In this document: positions 1 to 9,104 of the stretch, in pieces
Layout of the letters: each line of letters begins with the position of its first letter
Numbering within the stretch: position 1 is the first letter of the stretch
Program-made: the position numbers and the translations under genes
Assembly: GCF_030068615.1 (NCBI RefSeq)
Contig: NZ_JASJOC010000007.1
Coordinates: 1-64,000, forward strand
Length of the DNA: 64,000 nt
Source: Halostagnicola sp. A-GB9-2
GTDB lineage: Archaea; Halobacteriota; Halobacteria; Halobacteriales; Natrialbaceae
Reading direction: 5' to 3'
The notes under the pieces: model-generated
What the model saw: the letters and a program-made list of their open reading frames with translations, nothing else
What the model was told of the DNA's origin: nothing
Databases searched by the model: none

Positions 1-223
1 TAATCAACCGATTCGGAGGGTTTCGATCAAGCTATTCGGAGGCATCCGAAAGAGTAAGAACAAGAAGTCCCAGCACAAATTCGAGAGCAACGGGCCTCAT
101 CCAGCAGCAGTATATAGTTCGATAGTATTGTAGAAAGAAGTCAACATTCAGAATCCGCTAGTACGGGGAAATCACACGAGATAGAGAGTTCCAGCCGTTT
201 GTCGATCGCTCGAGTCTCCCGAG
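1..223. other. left-edge non-coding stretch
   Basis: No convincing coding frame is seen before the stop codon of the kinase gene. The stretch is richer in A+T than its surroundings and contains a TATA-like stretch near 111-117, but no gene can be assigned to it inside the window. Confidence 0.4.
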
Positions 224-1177
224 TCAATTCCTCCCGACGATCGAGTCGACGGCCTCGAGATCCGGAAGCGCCGTCATCGCGCCCGTCGCCGTCGTCGTCG
301 TCGCCGCCACCGCGTTGGCGAACTCGAGCGTTTCCTCGAGCCCGCGTCCGCCGTTCAATCCGACGATCGCGCCGGCGACGAACGCGTCACCGGCACCCGT
401 CGTATCGACCACGTCGATCTCGTACCCGGGATGGATCGCCGTTCCAGACCAGGGTGCCTCGGGGGCTGTAACGGCGACGGCTCCGTCGCTTCCGCGGGTG
501 AGCAAGACCGTGTGCGGGCCGACTTCGAGCGCGTTGTGAGCGACGTGATCGCCAGACGACCCATCGAAGCCGAGTAACTCGAGTTCCTCTCGGGTCGCTT
601 TCAGCACGTCGACGTCGGTAAGTACGTCGCGGGTAACTCGTCGAAACGTTTCCTCGTCGGGCCAGAGCTCCCGTCTCGCGTTCGGATCGAACGAGACCGT
701 ACAACCGTGGTCGGACGCCCGGTCGACTAAGTCACACATCGCCTCTCGAGAGGACCCGCTCGAGAGCGCGACGCCGCCGACGTGAACCCACTCGGCCGAC
801 GCGAGGGTCCGGTCGTCGACGGTGCCGGACTCGAATCGGGTATCCGCCGTGTTCTCGCGGTAAAACGAGAACGATCGATCACCGATTTCGTCGTGCGTGA
901 CGAACGCGAGCGTCGTCTTCGCCTCCGGGTCTCGTTCGATGGAGTCCGCGGGGAGTCCGTGCTCCTCGAGCGTCGTCGCGAGATATCGGCCGAACGGATC
1001 GTCACCCACTCGCGTCCAGAACAGGGGCGTCGACTCGAGTCGAGTGAGCGCGACGGCGACGTTCGCGGGCGCACCGCCCGGTCTGCGATCGAATCCCTCG
1101 ACGCTCGTAAGGGGGCCGGGTCGTTTTGGGAGAAAGTCGATCAACGTCTCACCGGCAACGACCACCTCGTGTGACAT
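224..1177 (-). CDS. PfkB-family sugar kinase (fructokinase/KDG-kinase type)
   Basis: A 317-aa cytoplasmic kinase predicted to phosphorylate a sugar or 2-keto-3-deoxy sugar acid with ATP. The PfkB fold is clear: an N-terminal sugar-binding motif GGAPANV at residues 34-40 and the C-terminal signature DTTGAGDA at 258-265, with Asp264 as expected catalytic base. GGAPAN and the FYR segment near residue 105 resemble fructokinases. However, the divergently unrelated but adjacent KDPG-type aldolase (on the same strand, two genes upstream) makes 2-keto-3-deoxygluconate or -galactonate an equally good substrate. It is last in a same-strand run with an oxidoreductase and the aldolase. Family is sure; substrate is not. 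Confidence 0.9.
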   Translation of the reverse strand: MSHEVVVAGETLIDFLPKRPGPLTSVEGFDRRPGGAPANVAVALTRLESTPLFWTRVGDDPFGRYLATTLEEHGLPADSIERDPEAKTTLAFVTHDEIGDRSFSFYRENTADTRFESGTVDDRTLASAEWVHVGGVALSSGSSREAMCDLVDRASDHGCTVSFDPNARRELWPDEETFRRVTRDVLTDVDVLKATREELELLGFDGSSGDHVAHNALEVGPHTVLLTRGSDGAVAVTAPEAPWSGTAIHPGYEIDVVDTTGAGDAFVAGAIVGLNGGRGLEETLEFANAVAATTTTATGAMTALPDLEAVDSIVGRN

Positions 1178-1243
1178 AGGCTCAGTTCACAGAGCGGTGA
1201 GTAATGCGTTACGGAGATGGACGAAAGGAATACCCAACCAGTC

Positions 1244-2350
1244 CTACTCGATTTCGACCCACTCGCCGCGTTCGTCGCTGTCCTGGATAGCGGAGAGCAC
1301 GCGCTGTACCGAGAGCCCGGTTTCGAAGCTCGGTTCGAACGGCTCACCGGCCTCGACTGCCGAGAGGAACTCGTAGTTCTCGTGGACGAAGGTGTGTTCC
1401 CAGCCGAGGACGTGACCCGGCGGCCACCAGTGGTCGAGATACGGATCGTCCTCGTCGGTCACCAGAATCGTCTCGTAGCCGCGGTTGTGCTCTAAACACA
1501 CCTCGAGTTCGTTCAGGCGCTCGAGCGAGAAGCGAAGACTTCCCTTCGAACCCTCGATTTCGATCGTGTGATCGTTCTTGTGGCCCGTCGCGTACCGGGA
1601 CGCCTCGAGTGTGCCCATGGCTCCGTCGTCGAACTCGACCTGCGCGGAGTAGGCGTCGTCGACGGTGACCGGGCGCGTTTCGTCGCTCCCCTCCACCGGT
1701 CGCTCGTCGACGAACGTGCGGAGATGCCCGCTCAGGCGGGTGATATCGCCGACGAGAAACTGCAGGAGATCGACCGTGTGCGCGCCCAGATCGCCGAGTG
1801 CACCGGAGCCGGCCATCTCCTCGTCGTTTCGCCACGACCACGATGCGTCGGAATCGACCAACCAATCCTGCAGGTAACGCCCGCGAACGTGACGGATCTC
1901 TCCGAGTTCGCCGGCCTCGAGGAGTCCCTTCGCGTACTGGATTGCCGGCACGAACCGATAATTAAAGGCACAGCCGGCGGGGACATCGTCACCGGCCTCC
2001 CGCGACGCCTCGGCCATCCGTTCTGCGCTCTCGAGGGTCGGTGCGAGGGGTTTCTCACAGAACACGGCCGTTCCGGCCTCGAGCGCCGCGATCGACGGTT
2101 CGGCGTGGACGTGGTTCGGGCCGAGGTTGTAGAAGACGTCGACCTCGTCGACGACCTCCTCCCAGTCGGTCGAAATCGTATCGAAGCCGAACTGGTCTGC
2201 GGCCGCCGAAAGCTCGGATTCGTTCCGACCGACGAGCACGCTCCGTTCGATATCCGGCGCGTCCGGAAAGAACATCGGTAATCGCTCGAGAGCGTTCGAA
2301 TGCGCTTTACCCATGAACCGGTAACCGAGGACGCCAACATCGAGTGTCAT
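1244..2350 (-). CDS. Gfo/Idh/MocA-family oxidoreductase
   Basis: A 368-aa NAD(P)-dependent sugar or polyol dehydrogenase. The N-terminal Rossmann domain begins with a GYRFMG nucleotide-binding turn (residues 9-14) and carries the family CEKP motif (Lys-Pro contacts nicotinamide and substrate). The C-terminal half has the alpha/beta GFO_IDH_MocA_C substrate domain with GDLGAHTVDL, the usual Asp/His catalytic helix. A TATA-like AT-rich block lies about 2375-2385, roughly 30 nt before the ATG, so the gene probably has its own promoter and a very short leader. It is one of five intact members of this family here; inositol, glucose or other sugar could be the substrate. Confidence 0.9.
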   Translation of the reverse strand: MTLDVGVLGYRFMGKAHSNALERLPMFFPDAPDIERSVLVGRNESELSAAADQFGFDTISTDWEEVVDEVDVFYNLGPNHVHAEPSIAALEAGTAVFCEKPLAPTLESAERMAEASREAGDDVPAGCAFNYRFVPAIQYAKGLLEAGELGEIRHVRGRYLQDWLVDSDASWSWRNDEEMAGSGALGDLGAHTVDLLQFLVGDITRLSGHLRTFVDERPVEGSDETRPVTVDDAYSAQVEFDDGAMGTLEASRYATGHKNDHTIEIEGSKGSLRFSLERLNELEVCLEHNRGYETILVTDEDDPYLDHWWPPGHVLGWEHTFVHENYEFLSAVEAGEPFEPSFETGLSVQRVLSAIQDSDERGEWVEIE

Positions 2351-2427
2351 ACAGCGTTATTAACAAGAGACGTAATTAATATTTTCCCATGCGACGGAGG
2401 GCCGGTTCAAAGAGGCAACTGCGTCGC

Positions 2428-3075
2428 TCAGCGCGCCGCGTCGACGGCTTCGACGAACTCTTCGGCCGTCTCCCGAACCTGGTCCATATCTCCGGCCTCG
2501 ATCGCGTCGTAATCGACGATGGCGCTTCCGGCACCGACTGCGAGCGCACCCGCGTCGAAAAAGTCTGCGACGTTGTCGGTGGAGACGCCGCCGGTTGGAA
2601 CGATCGGCAGATCACCGAGCGGCCCCTGAAGCGCGCTGATGTGGCCCGGGCCGACCGTCGTCGCCGGGAACATCTTCAAAATATCCGCGCCCGCCTCGAC
2701 CGCGGTGACGGCTTCCGTCGGGGTCATGACGCCCGGAACCGAGACGACGCCGTGACGGTTGCAGGTCGTGATAACGTCGATGTTGACGTCCGGCGCGAGG
2801 ACGAACTTCGCGCCCGCGTCTATCACGGATTGTGCGGTCGGGGCGTCCAGGACGGTTCCTGCGCCGATGACCGCGTCCGTATCCGACAGTTCTTCGTCGA
2901 CCGCGGCGATCTTCTCGCGGACGCGGTCGCCGTCGGCCGTGACCTCGATTCCATTGACGCCGGCGTCGTGAATCGCTCGAGCGACCGGAACGATCTGTTC
3001 GTCGTCGACCCCGCGAAGAACGGCGATGACGCCGCTTTCGACCAGGCGATCCGTGACGGATGCGTGATTTGCCAT
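2428..3075 (-). CDS. KDPG/KHG-type aldolase (Eda family)
   Basis: A 215-aa class I aldolase of the Eda family, expected to cleave 2-keto-3-deoxy-6-phosphogluconate (or the galacto epimer) to pyruvate and glyceraldehyde 3-phosphate. Full family length. Key residues are visible: Glu44 in GIEVT, GAGTV at 71-75, PGVMTP at 114-119, the Schiff-base Lys134 in LKMFPA, and phosphate-binding PTGG near 162. With the PfkB kinase nearby it could form the lower half of a semi-phosphorylative Entner-Doudoroff route. A TTTTAAA box (about 3098-3104) sits roughly 25 nt upstream of the ATG, suggesting a leaderless transcript. Confidence 0.92.
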   Translation of the reverse strand: MANHASVTDRLVESGVIAVLRGVDDEQIVPVARAIHDAGVNGIEVTADGDRVREKIAAVDEELSDTDAVIGAGTVLDAPTAQSVIDAGAKFVLAPDVNIDVITTCNRHGVVSVPGVMTPTEAVTAVEAGADILKMFPATTVGPGHISALQGPLGDLPIVPTGGVSTDNVADFFDAGALAVGAGSAIVDYDAIEAGDMDQVRETAEEFVEAVDAAR

Positions 3076-3176
3076 ACGGGGTGGTTGGCTTGCCGCTGTT
3101 TAAAACCTAACTAGACAGTTCTCGACGAACGAGACGGGCAGAACGTTCGAGCTGGTCACGGCGCTTGGGCTGTTCG

Positions 3177-4022
3177 CTATTCGTACGCAAAGAGTGTCGC
3201 CTCACACACCTCGCAGACGAGCTTTTCCGCAGGCGACGATCCGATCGGTGTCACCTCTCCACAACAGGTGCGCTGTGTAACGATCAACTCGCCGTCACAG
3301 CGCGGACACTCCCGAAGGAACGGACGCAGAGGTCGACCCGCGGCGAGGCGAACCGTCGTGTCGTCGAGACGGGACTCGAGTGCGCGTGCCGCACCGAGTT
3401 CCGCGAGCACGACTGGTTCGTGGAATGAAACGATTCCGCCGGGGCCGTCGAGAACGACGTGCGGCCGACCCCAGGTCCGCTCGGAGCGCGTTTCGACCGA
3501 CTGTGAGGTAAGGTCGTCCGCGACCACTGCGAGCTCCGCGGGCGAGCCGGCGCGGAGACGCTCGATCTCCCCGCGCCATTCGCGTCGAAACGAGTCCTCG
3601 AGAACGAACTCCTCGCCGTCGGGAACGACGACGCCGGACTCGAGCAACGCCGCGATGATATCCTCACCGCTCGGGGGAGTCGACTTCGACGCGTTACCGA
3701 CTTCGGCCGTCCCGATCGATTCCGACGGGTTCACACCGCGGCTATCGGCCAGCGATCCCTCCCGGTCGTGGCCGAACGGTTCTCCCGGAAGCCCGGCGGC
3801 GAGTCGAGGCGCGAACCGGGGCGTATAGGGGACGAGATACCCCCTGAAGACGATCGTCGCGGTTCCGGTAAGGGCGAGAACGGCACCCGCGGCGAGACGG
3901 CGACGGAGCGTGAGTATCGCGACAACGAGGGCGAGAATAGCGGTGTTTACGATAGTACACGGCCAACACCGATTCTCACCTACGTGCTCCGGACGGAGAA
4001 TGCGCTCGAACGGATCGGTCAT
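3177..4022 (-). CDS. haloarchaeal membrane protein with C-terminal zinc ribbon
   Basis: A 281-aa protein of unknown function. The N-terminus (about residues 25-65) has two hydrophobic segments separated by an arginine-rich turn, so it is likely membrane-anchored. The middle is a soluble acidic region. The last 45 residues carry CPRC, CC and CEVC pairs, typical of a zinc ribbon. I recognise the opening (MTDPFERILRPEH with a Cys-Trp-Pro-Cys pair) as common to haloarchaeal hypothetical proteins, but no function is established. It is convergent with nothing obvious and does not look related to sugar use. Confidence 0.75.
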   Translation of the reverse strand: MTDPFERILRPEHVGENRCWPCTIVNTAILALVVAILTLRRRLAAGAVLALTGTATIVFRGYLVPYTPRFAPRLAAGLPGEPFGHDREGSLADSRGVNPSESIGTAEVGNASKSTPPSGEDIIAALLESGVVVPDGEEFVLEDSFRREWRGEIERLRAGSPAELAVVADDLTSQSVETRSERTWGRPHVVLDGPGGIVSFHEPVVLAELGAARALESRLDDTTVRLAAGRPLRPFLRECPRCDGELIVTQRTCCGEVTPIGSSPAEKLVCEVCEATLFAYE

Positions 4023-4206
4023 CGATCGTCCGTTCTCGTGCCACTCGCTTGAATGTAGCGCCCTCGAGAGGCGGTACTTCGGCGAAGAGGTCGCGTTGGA
4101 CGGCGGAAAGCCCCAGTCATTCCCCTCGAGGGAACCGACGACACCCGTTCGCGGTACCCCGATCCCACACCAGCATTATATACGGCGACGGTCGAGTAGC
4201 ACTCGA

Positions 4207-5187
4207 ATGGAGTATACGAGACTCGGCTCGACAGGCCTCGAGGTATCGAGGCTCTGTCTCGGCTGTATGAACTTCGGCAGTGACGAGCCGTGGATGATCG
4301 ACGACGAGGAGCGGAGTCGCGAAATCATCGATCGAGCTCGCGAACTGGGTATCAATTTCTTCGACACGGCGAACGTCTACTCGTACGGCGAAAGCGAGGA
4401 GATAGTCGGTCGTGCTGTCGAATCCTTCGATCGAGACGAACTCGTTATCGCGACGAAGGTCTACTCGCGAATGGGCGAGGGGCCGAACAAGCAGGGATTG
4501 TCTCGAAAGCATATTCTGGACCAGTGCAAAGCGAGCCTCGAGCGGCTCGGAACCGATTATATCGATCTCTACCAGATCCACCGCTGGGACGATCGGACGC
4601 CGATAGAAGAGACGCTCTCGGCGCTAGATTACCTGATAGAGGAGGGACTCGTCCGATACGTCGGCGCGAGTACGATGGCGAGCTGGCAGTTCTCGAAGGC
4701 GTTGTACACCGCGGATATCGAGGATTACGAACGGTTCACGTGTCTCCAGCCGGAGTACAACGCGGTCGATCGGCACGAAGAGCGAAACCTGCTGCCGGTT
4801 TGTGCGGATCAGGACATCGGCGTGATTCCGTGGTCGCCCCTCGCCGGCGGATTTCTGACCGGAAAGTACGATCGGGACGCCGACCCCGACGGGGACAACA
4901 GGGCGGCGACGGACGAGTACACGCAGGCGCGGTTCACGGACGAAAACTGGGACGTGCTCGACGCGATATCCGAGATAGCAGACGAGAAAGGGAAAACGCC
5001 GGCACAGATCGGCATCGCCTGGCTCCTTCACAAGGACCTCGTCGACGCTCCGATCATCGGGCCGCGCCGGATGGATCACTTGGAGGAGAACGTCGGCGCG
5101 CTCGAGGTTTCGTTGACGGACGAGGAAATCGAACGGATCGAGGCACCGAAACGACCTGTGTGGCCGCCAGCGGGGAAAGACCGGTGA
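4207..5187 (+). CDS. aldo/keto reductase
   Basis: A 326-aa NADPH-dependent aldo/keto reductase (TIM barrel). The start at 4207 (MEYTRLGSTGLEV) is chosen because this is the family N-terminus; the frame is open further upstream but that extension overlaps the divergent gene. Motifs: GINFFDTANVYSYG holds the catalytic Asp and Tyr, and the ATKVYS strand supplies the Lys. YIDLYQIHRWD carries the active-site His, and the C-terminal IIGPRRMDHLEENV segment binds the cofactor phosphate. Likely reduces a sugar aldehyde or ketone; the exact substrate is unknown. It precedes the TrmB regulator on the same strand. Confidence 0.92.
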   Translation: MEYTRLGSTGLEVSRLCLGCMNFGSDEPWMIDDEERSREIIDRARELGINFFDTANVYSYGESEEIVGRAVESFDRDELVIATKVYSRMGEGPNKQGLSRKHILDQCKASLERLGTDYIDLYQIHRWDDRTPIEETLSALDYLIEEGLVRYVGASTMASWQFSKALYTADIEDYERFTCLQPEYNAVDRHEERNLLPVCADQDIGVIPWSPLAGGFLTGKYDRDADPDGDNRAATDEYTQARFTDENWDVLDAISEIADEKGKTPAQIGIAWLLHKDLVDAPIIGPRRMDHLEENVGALEVSLTDEEIERIEAPKRPVWPPAGKDR

Positions 5188-5251
5188 CTGGAGGGCGGGC
5201 CGAGTTCCGACAAGTTGAGGTGTGTGAATCGAAACCACATACGTATACACC

Positions 5252-6325
5252 ATGAACGGCGACACCCTGGCCAACACACTCGAGGATGCGGGGCTCTCCC
5301 CGTATCAGGCCGACGCGTTCGTGACGCTGCTCGAACGCGGATCAGCGTCTGCCACCGATATCGCGAAGGCGAGTTCGGTCCCGGACGCACGGATCTACGA
5401 CGTGTTGCGGGATCTCGAGGAAGACGGCTACATCGAAACCTACGAGCAGGATAGCCTGCACGCGCGGGCACACGATCCGAGCGAGGTGCTCTCGGATCTG
5501 CGATCGCGGGCGGACCAGTTCGATACCGCAGCCGACGAAATCGAGGAGCGATGGAGCCGCCCCGATCTCGAGGACCACAAGGTGAGCATCGTCAAGCGCC
5601 TCGATACGGTGCTGGCACAGACGGACGAACTGATCCGATCGGCGGAGGATCAGGTGAAAGTCGCCCTGACGATCGGTCAGTTCGACGAGCTCTCGGACGC
5701 GCTCGAGGAGGCCTACCAGCGAGGCGTCAACGTCAAAGTCTGCCTGTCGACGATGGACGAGGGCGTGTCGCTTCCCTCCGATGACGTGTTCGAAACGACG
5801 TGTACGGAAGCGCGATACCGAAAACTACCCTCGCCGTTCGTCGCGCTGATCGATCGGTCGTGGGCCTGTTTTTCGCCCCACGGACGAACCGCGGATCAGT
5901 ACAGTATCATCGTCAACGACCTGACGTACGCGTACGTCTTTCACTGGTACTTTCTCACCGGCCTCTGGGAGTTTCACGAATCGGTTTACTCCGAACAACA
6001 CGACGGAGAGCCGATCACCTACGTCGACATGCGCCAATGTGTCAGGGACATCGATCCGCTGCTCACGGAGGGAACCCACATCGAGGCGACCGTTCACGGC
6101 TTCGAAACCGATACGGGTCGCGAACTGACGTTGGACGGCACCATAACCGACGCGACCTACGCCGGAATCAACGCAAGCGACGACCAGAAATCGCCCGTCT
6201 CCCAGCTCGCGGGGAAAGTTTCGATCAGTCTCGAGACCGATCAGGGAACGTACACCGTCGGCGGCTGGTCGGCACTACTCGAGGATATCGAAGCGACACG
6301 GATAACGATCGAACCACTCGAGTAG
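5252..6325 (+). CDS. TrmB-family sugar-sensing transcriptional regulator
   Basis: A 357-aa regulator. Residues 1-75 form a winged helix-turn-helix with the TrmB N-terminal signature (LSPYQADAFVTLLE then ATDIAKAS). Residues 80-110 are a likely coiled dimerisation helix, followed by the TrmB sugar-binding domain with a phospholipase-D-like fold and a C-terminal beta domain. In archaea these proteins repress or activate sugar transport and central metabolism genes according to sugar binding. The sugar ABC importer starting 287 bp downstream is the obvious target. Its 3' end is tandemly duplicated (see repeat at 6317-6399). Confidence 0.9.
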   Translation: MNGDTLANTLEDAGLSPYQADAFVTLLERGSASATDIAKASSVPDARIYDVLRDLEEDGYIETYEQDSLHARAHDPSEVLSDLRSRADQFDTAADEIEERWSRPDLEDHKVSIVKRLDTVLAQTDELIRSAEDQVKVALTIGQFDELSDALEEAYQRGVNVKVCLSTMDEGVSLPSDDVFETTCTEARYRKLPSPFVALIDRSWACFSPHGRTADQYSIIVNDLTYAYVFHWYFLTGLWEFHESVYSEQHDGEPITYVDMRQCVRDIDPLLTEGTHIEATVHGFETDTGRELTLDGTITDATYAGINASDDQKSPVSQLAGKVSISLETDQGTYTVGGWSALLEDIEATRITIEPLE

Positions 6326-6399
6326 TGCGCGTCGACACCGCTCGAGTAGTGTGCGCCGATACTGCTGAGTAATGCGCATCGACACTGCTCGAGTAACGG
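6317..6399 (+). repeat. 24-bp imperfect tandem repeat over the TrmB stop codon
   Basis: Three and a half units of about 24 bp start at 6317, 6341, 6365 and 6388. Each opens with CTCGAGTAG or a close variant (CTGAGTAAT, CTCGAGTAA), so the first unit contains the last Glu codon and stop of the TrmB gene and the others are copies of it in non-coding DNA. Units differ by point changes and one deletion. Each contains GAGTA, the half-site sequence reported for the Halobacterium TrmB operator, but not with the published spacing. Function is unknown. Confidence 0.8.
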
Positions 6400-6580
6400 A
6401 CGGCCGCAACGAACGACTTCGGAGCGGCTCCGTCGGCGGGTGAATATCGTAGACGAACGCCGCATTTTCACGATTCCACGCTCCGAACCGAACGGATATG
6501 TAGCGCCTCTCGTGGACGAGAGCGGCAATTCTCGCGCCACTCCCGATTGTTGACTACACCCGTTGTAACCTATCCACTAA

Positions 6581-6603
6581 TTATAAATACTTACAATCGA
6601 GAC
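6581..6603 (+). promoter_or_regulatory. promoter of the first sugar ABC operon with possible TrmB site
   Basis: TATA box TTATAAAT at 6581-6588 lies about 27 nt before the ATG at 6612. Directly over its end is TACT-N7-GAGAC (6588-6603), one or two changes from the TACT-N7-8-GAGTA motif described for Halobacterium TrmB. A CGATTGT (6544-6550) and ACAATCG (6593-6599) inverted pair also flanks the TATA box. The TATA call is firm; the operator is inference. Confidence 0.6.
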
Positions 6604-6611
6604 ATTCGCTC

Positions 6612-8084
6612 ATGCCTGACAACGGCTCACAGGGAACAAGCACAAACGAACCGGGCGTTTCGCGGCGAACACTGGTCAAAGCGGCGGGGGCGGCGGGAGC
6701 AACCGGAGCCTCGGTCGGCCTCGCGGGCTGTATCTACGGGGGCAGTGCGAGCACGGACGGGGTTACGTTCGGCTTCGACCCGGACGCAGAGGACGCTGTC
6801 GGCGAAGAGATACTCGATCTCTTCTACGAAAACGGCGTCGACGAAGACACCGAAATCGAACTCCAGCCGGGGGACAGCGACACCGGCGACCGACGCGACA
6901 CCTACACGAACCTCCTCCAGGCCGAAGAAACCGAACCGGATCTGTTCCTGATGGACAACGGCTGGGTTAACACGTTCATCGAACGTGGCGATATCGCAAA
7001 CCTCAGCGACGAACTCGGCGACGACGAACTCGAGCGAATCGAAGACGAGTACTTCCATGCGTTCACGGAAACCGCTCGAGATCCGGACAGCGGCGACCTC
7101 TACGGACTGCCGCTGTTCCCCGACTACGCAACGATGCAGTACCGCAAGGACTACGCTCGAGGCGCAGGCTACGACGACGAGGACTTCGAGGAGTGGGCGA
7201 CCGAGCCGATGACCTGGGAAGAGTGGGCCGATATCACCGAAGACATCGTCGACAACTCCGATGCGGAGTACGGACTGGCGACCCAGTGGGAGACCTACGA
7301 GGGAACCGCCTGCTGTACGTGGAACGAGGTCATGACCTCCTTCGGTGGCGCGTATTTCGGCGGCGAGGAGAACCTCCTCGGTCCCGTCGGCGACCGACCG
7401 ATAACGGTCGACGAGGACGAGTTCATCGAGGCGCTCAGCATGATGCGCACGTTCGTTGCCGACGAACACGACGAGGACACCCTCGAGGAGTATCCGACCG
7501 GACTCGCCACTTCCTCGATCACGTCGTGGGAAGAAGAGGACGCCCGGGAAGCGATCGCCGGCGGCAACGCGGCCATGCAGCGTAATTGGCCGTACGCGAT
7601 CGTCGATACGATCGAAGACGAGGACAACGACGTCTCCGCGGACGATTACGGCGCGATGCCGATGCCCTACGCCGTCTCCGAGGAAGACGCGGCCCAGCCC
7701 GGGGCGGGCGGAACGACCTCCGCACTCGGCGGCTGGCATATCGTCCTCAACCCAAACTCCGAGCGCAAGGAGGAAGCGCTCGAGGTGATGCGAGCGGCGA
7801 TGGCCGACGACCTCAACTTGGGCCTGTTCGAGCTCTGGGGTTGGATCCCGCCGAAGCCGCACCTGTTCGAGACCGAGGAGGTCGAAGACGTCGAACCGAT
7901 CGGCGATTACATGGATACGCTCCGAGTTGCCGGCGAGAACGCGATGCCGCGTCCGTCGACGAGCGAGTGGACCAATCAGGCGGGCGTCATCGCCGAAGAG
8001 GTGAACCAGGCGGTCGCCGGCGAAAAGAGCCCGGAAGACGCCGCCGCGGACCTGCAGGATAGTCTCGAAGATACCGAATCGTAA
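6612..8084 (+). CDS. sugar ABC transporter substrate-binding lipoprotein
   Basis: A 490-aa extracellular solute-binding protein of the MalE-like family 1. The N-terminus has a Tat motif (Arg18-Arg19 in SRRTLVKAAG) and a lipobox LAGC with Cys40, so it should be exported folded and lipid-anchored to the cell surface. The mature part is rich in acidic residues and has the family patterns of alternating Trp/Tyr ligand-binding loops. It leads a tight operon: the first permease starts 2 bp after its stop. Substrate is a sugar or small oligosaccharide by family and context; which one is not visible. Confidence 0.93.
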   Translation: MPDNGSQGTSTNEPGVSRRTLVKAAGAAGATGASVGLAGCIYGGSASTDGVTFGFDPDAEDAVGEEILDLFYENGVDEDTEIELQPGDSDTGDRRDTYTNLLQAEETEPDLFLMDNGWVNTFIERGDIANLSDELGDDELERIEDEYFHAFTETARDPDSGDLYGLPLFPDYATMQYRKDYARGAGYDDEDFEEWATEPMTWEEWADITEDIVDNSDAEYGLATQWETYEGTACCTWNEVMTSFGGAYFGGEENLLGPVGDRPITVDEDEFIEALSMMRTFVADEHDEDTLEEYPTGLATSSITSWEEEDAREAIAGGNAAMQRNWPYAIVDTIEDEDNDVSADDYGAMPMPYAVSEEDAAQPGAGGTTSALGGWHIVLNPNSERKEEALEVMRAAMADDLNLGLFELWGWIPPKPHLFETEEVEDVEPIGDYMDTLRVAGENAMPRPSTSEWTNQAGVIAEEVNQAVAGEKSPEDAAADLQDSLEDTES

Positions 8085-8086
8085 CG

Positions 8087-9103
8087 ATGAGCACCGAAAA
8101 TCAACCGAGCGGGCCCGCTCGAGAATCGAAGCGTTCGGGTCCGCTCGTGAGGATCGTCCGGTGGATGGAGAATCTCGGCGAAACAGGGTTCGCCTACTTC
8201 CTGTTGACACCGGTGTTTCTCGTGCTCGGAACGATCGCGCTGTATCCGCTCTTGCGGACGTTCGAGCTGTCGCTGTACACGAACGTCCTCAGCGATCCGG
8301 AGTTCGTCGGCCTCGAGAATTACGTCCAGTTGTTCACCGGCGAGGCGGACGCGAACTTGCCGGGAACTACCACGTTCCTTCCGGGAGGGGTGACCACGAG
8401 CGGGAGCTTCCCGTTCGTTCACATCGAAGGGGTTCTCCGTAGCGCGCTCATCGTCACGCTCGTGTTCACCGTCGTGAGCGTCTTTTTCGAGACGATCATC
8501 GGATTCGGACAGGCGCTGGTATTGGACCAAGACTTCCGCGGGCGACGATGGGTTCGGGCCGCGATCATCATTCCGTGGGCGATTCCCATCGTTATCCAGG
8601 GGATGATCTTCTACCTGATGTTCCATCCGGATACGGGATTCCTCGTCGATTACCTGGGGCCCCTGGGCATCATCGCACAGAACAACACGCTCAACGATCC
8701 GGCGAGTTCGCTGTTGATCGTCACGGTCGCCGACATCTGGAAGACGACGGCGTTCATGGCGTTGCTGATCCTCGCGGGTCTTCAGAGCATCGACCGGAAT
8801 CTCTACGAGGTCGCTCGAGTCGCCGGCGCGAGCCGCTGGCAGCAGTTCAAGATGATCACGCTTCCGCTGGTGCTTCCGGCCCTCGGGATCGCGATCCTCT
8901 TTCGAACGATCGACGCGATGCGAGTGTACGGGCTCATCGACTCCGTTTCGGGCTGTTCGACCGTCCCGTCGCTCTCGTGTATGGTGGTCATGACCTTCAA
9001 CAACAGCCGCGGGCTCGCCTCGGCGATCGCGTTCGTAACGGCGGCCCTCATCGGACTGCTCGTCACGGTCGTCATCTACCAACAGTACAAGGAGGGTCTC
9101 TAA
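8087..9103 (+). CDS. sugar ABC transporter permease (MalF-like)
   Basis: A 338-aa inner membrane permease with about six transmembrane helices. The EAA loop that docks on the ATPase reads YEVARVAGASRWQQF near residues 242-256. An unusually long external loop lies between helices 1 and 2 (about residues 65-110). It starts 2 bp after the binding-protein stop and ends 1 bp before the next permease, implying translational coupling. Confidence 0.93.
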   Translation: MSTENQPSGPARESKRSGPLVRIVRWMENLGETGFAYFLLTPVFLVLGTIALYPLLRTFELSLYTNVLSDPEFVGLENYVQLFTGEADANLPGTTTFLPGGVTTSGSFPFVHIEGVLRSALIVTLVFTVVSVFFETIIGFGQALVLDQDFRGRRWVRAAIIIPWAIPIVIQGMIFYLMFHPDTGFLVDYLGPLGIIAQNNTLNDPASSLLIVTVADIWKTTAFMALLILAGLQSIDRNLYEVARVAGASRWQQFKMITLPLVLPALGIAILFRTIDAMRVYGLIDSVSGCSTVPSLSCMVVMTFNNSRGLASAIAFVTAALIGLLVTVVIYQQYKEGL

Positions 9104-9104
9104 C

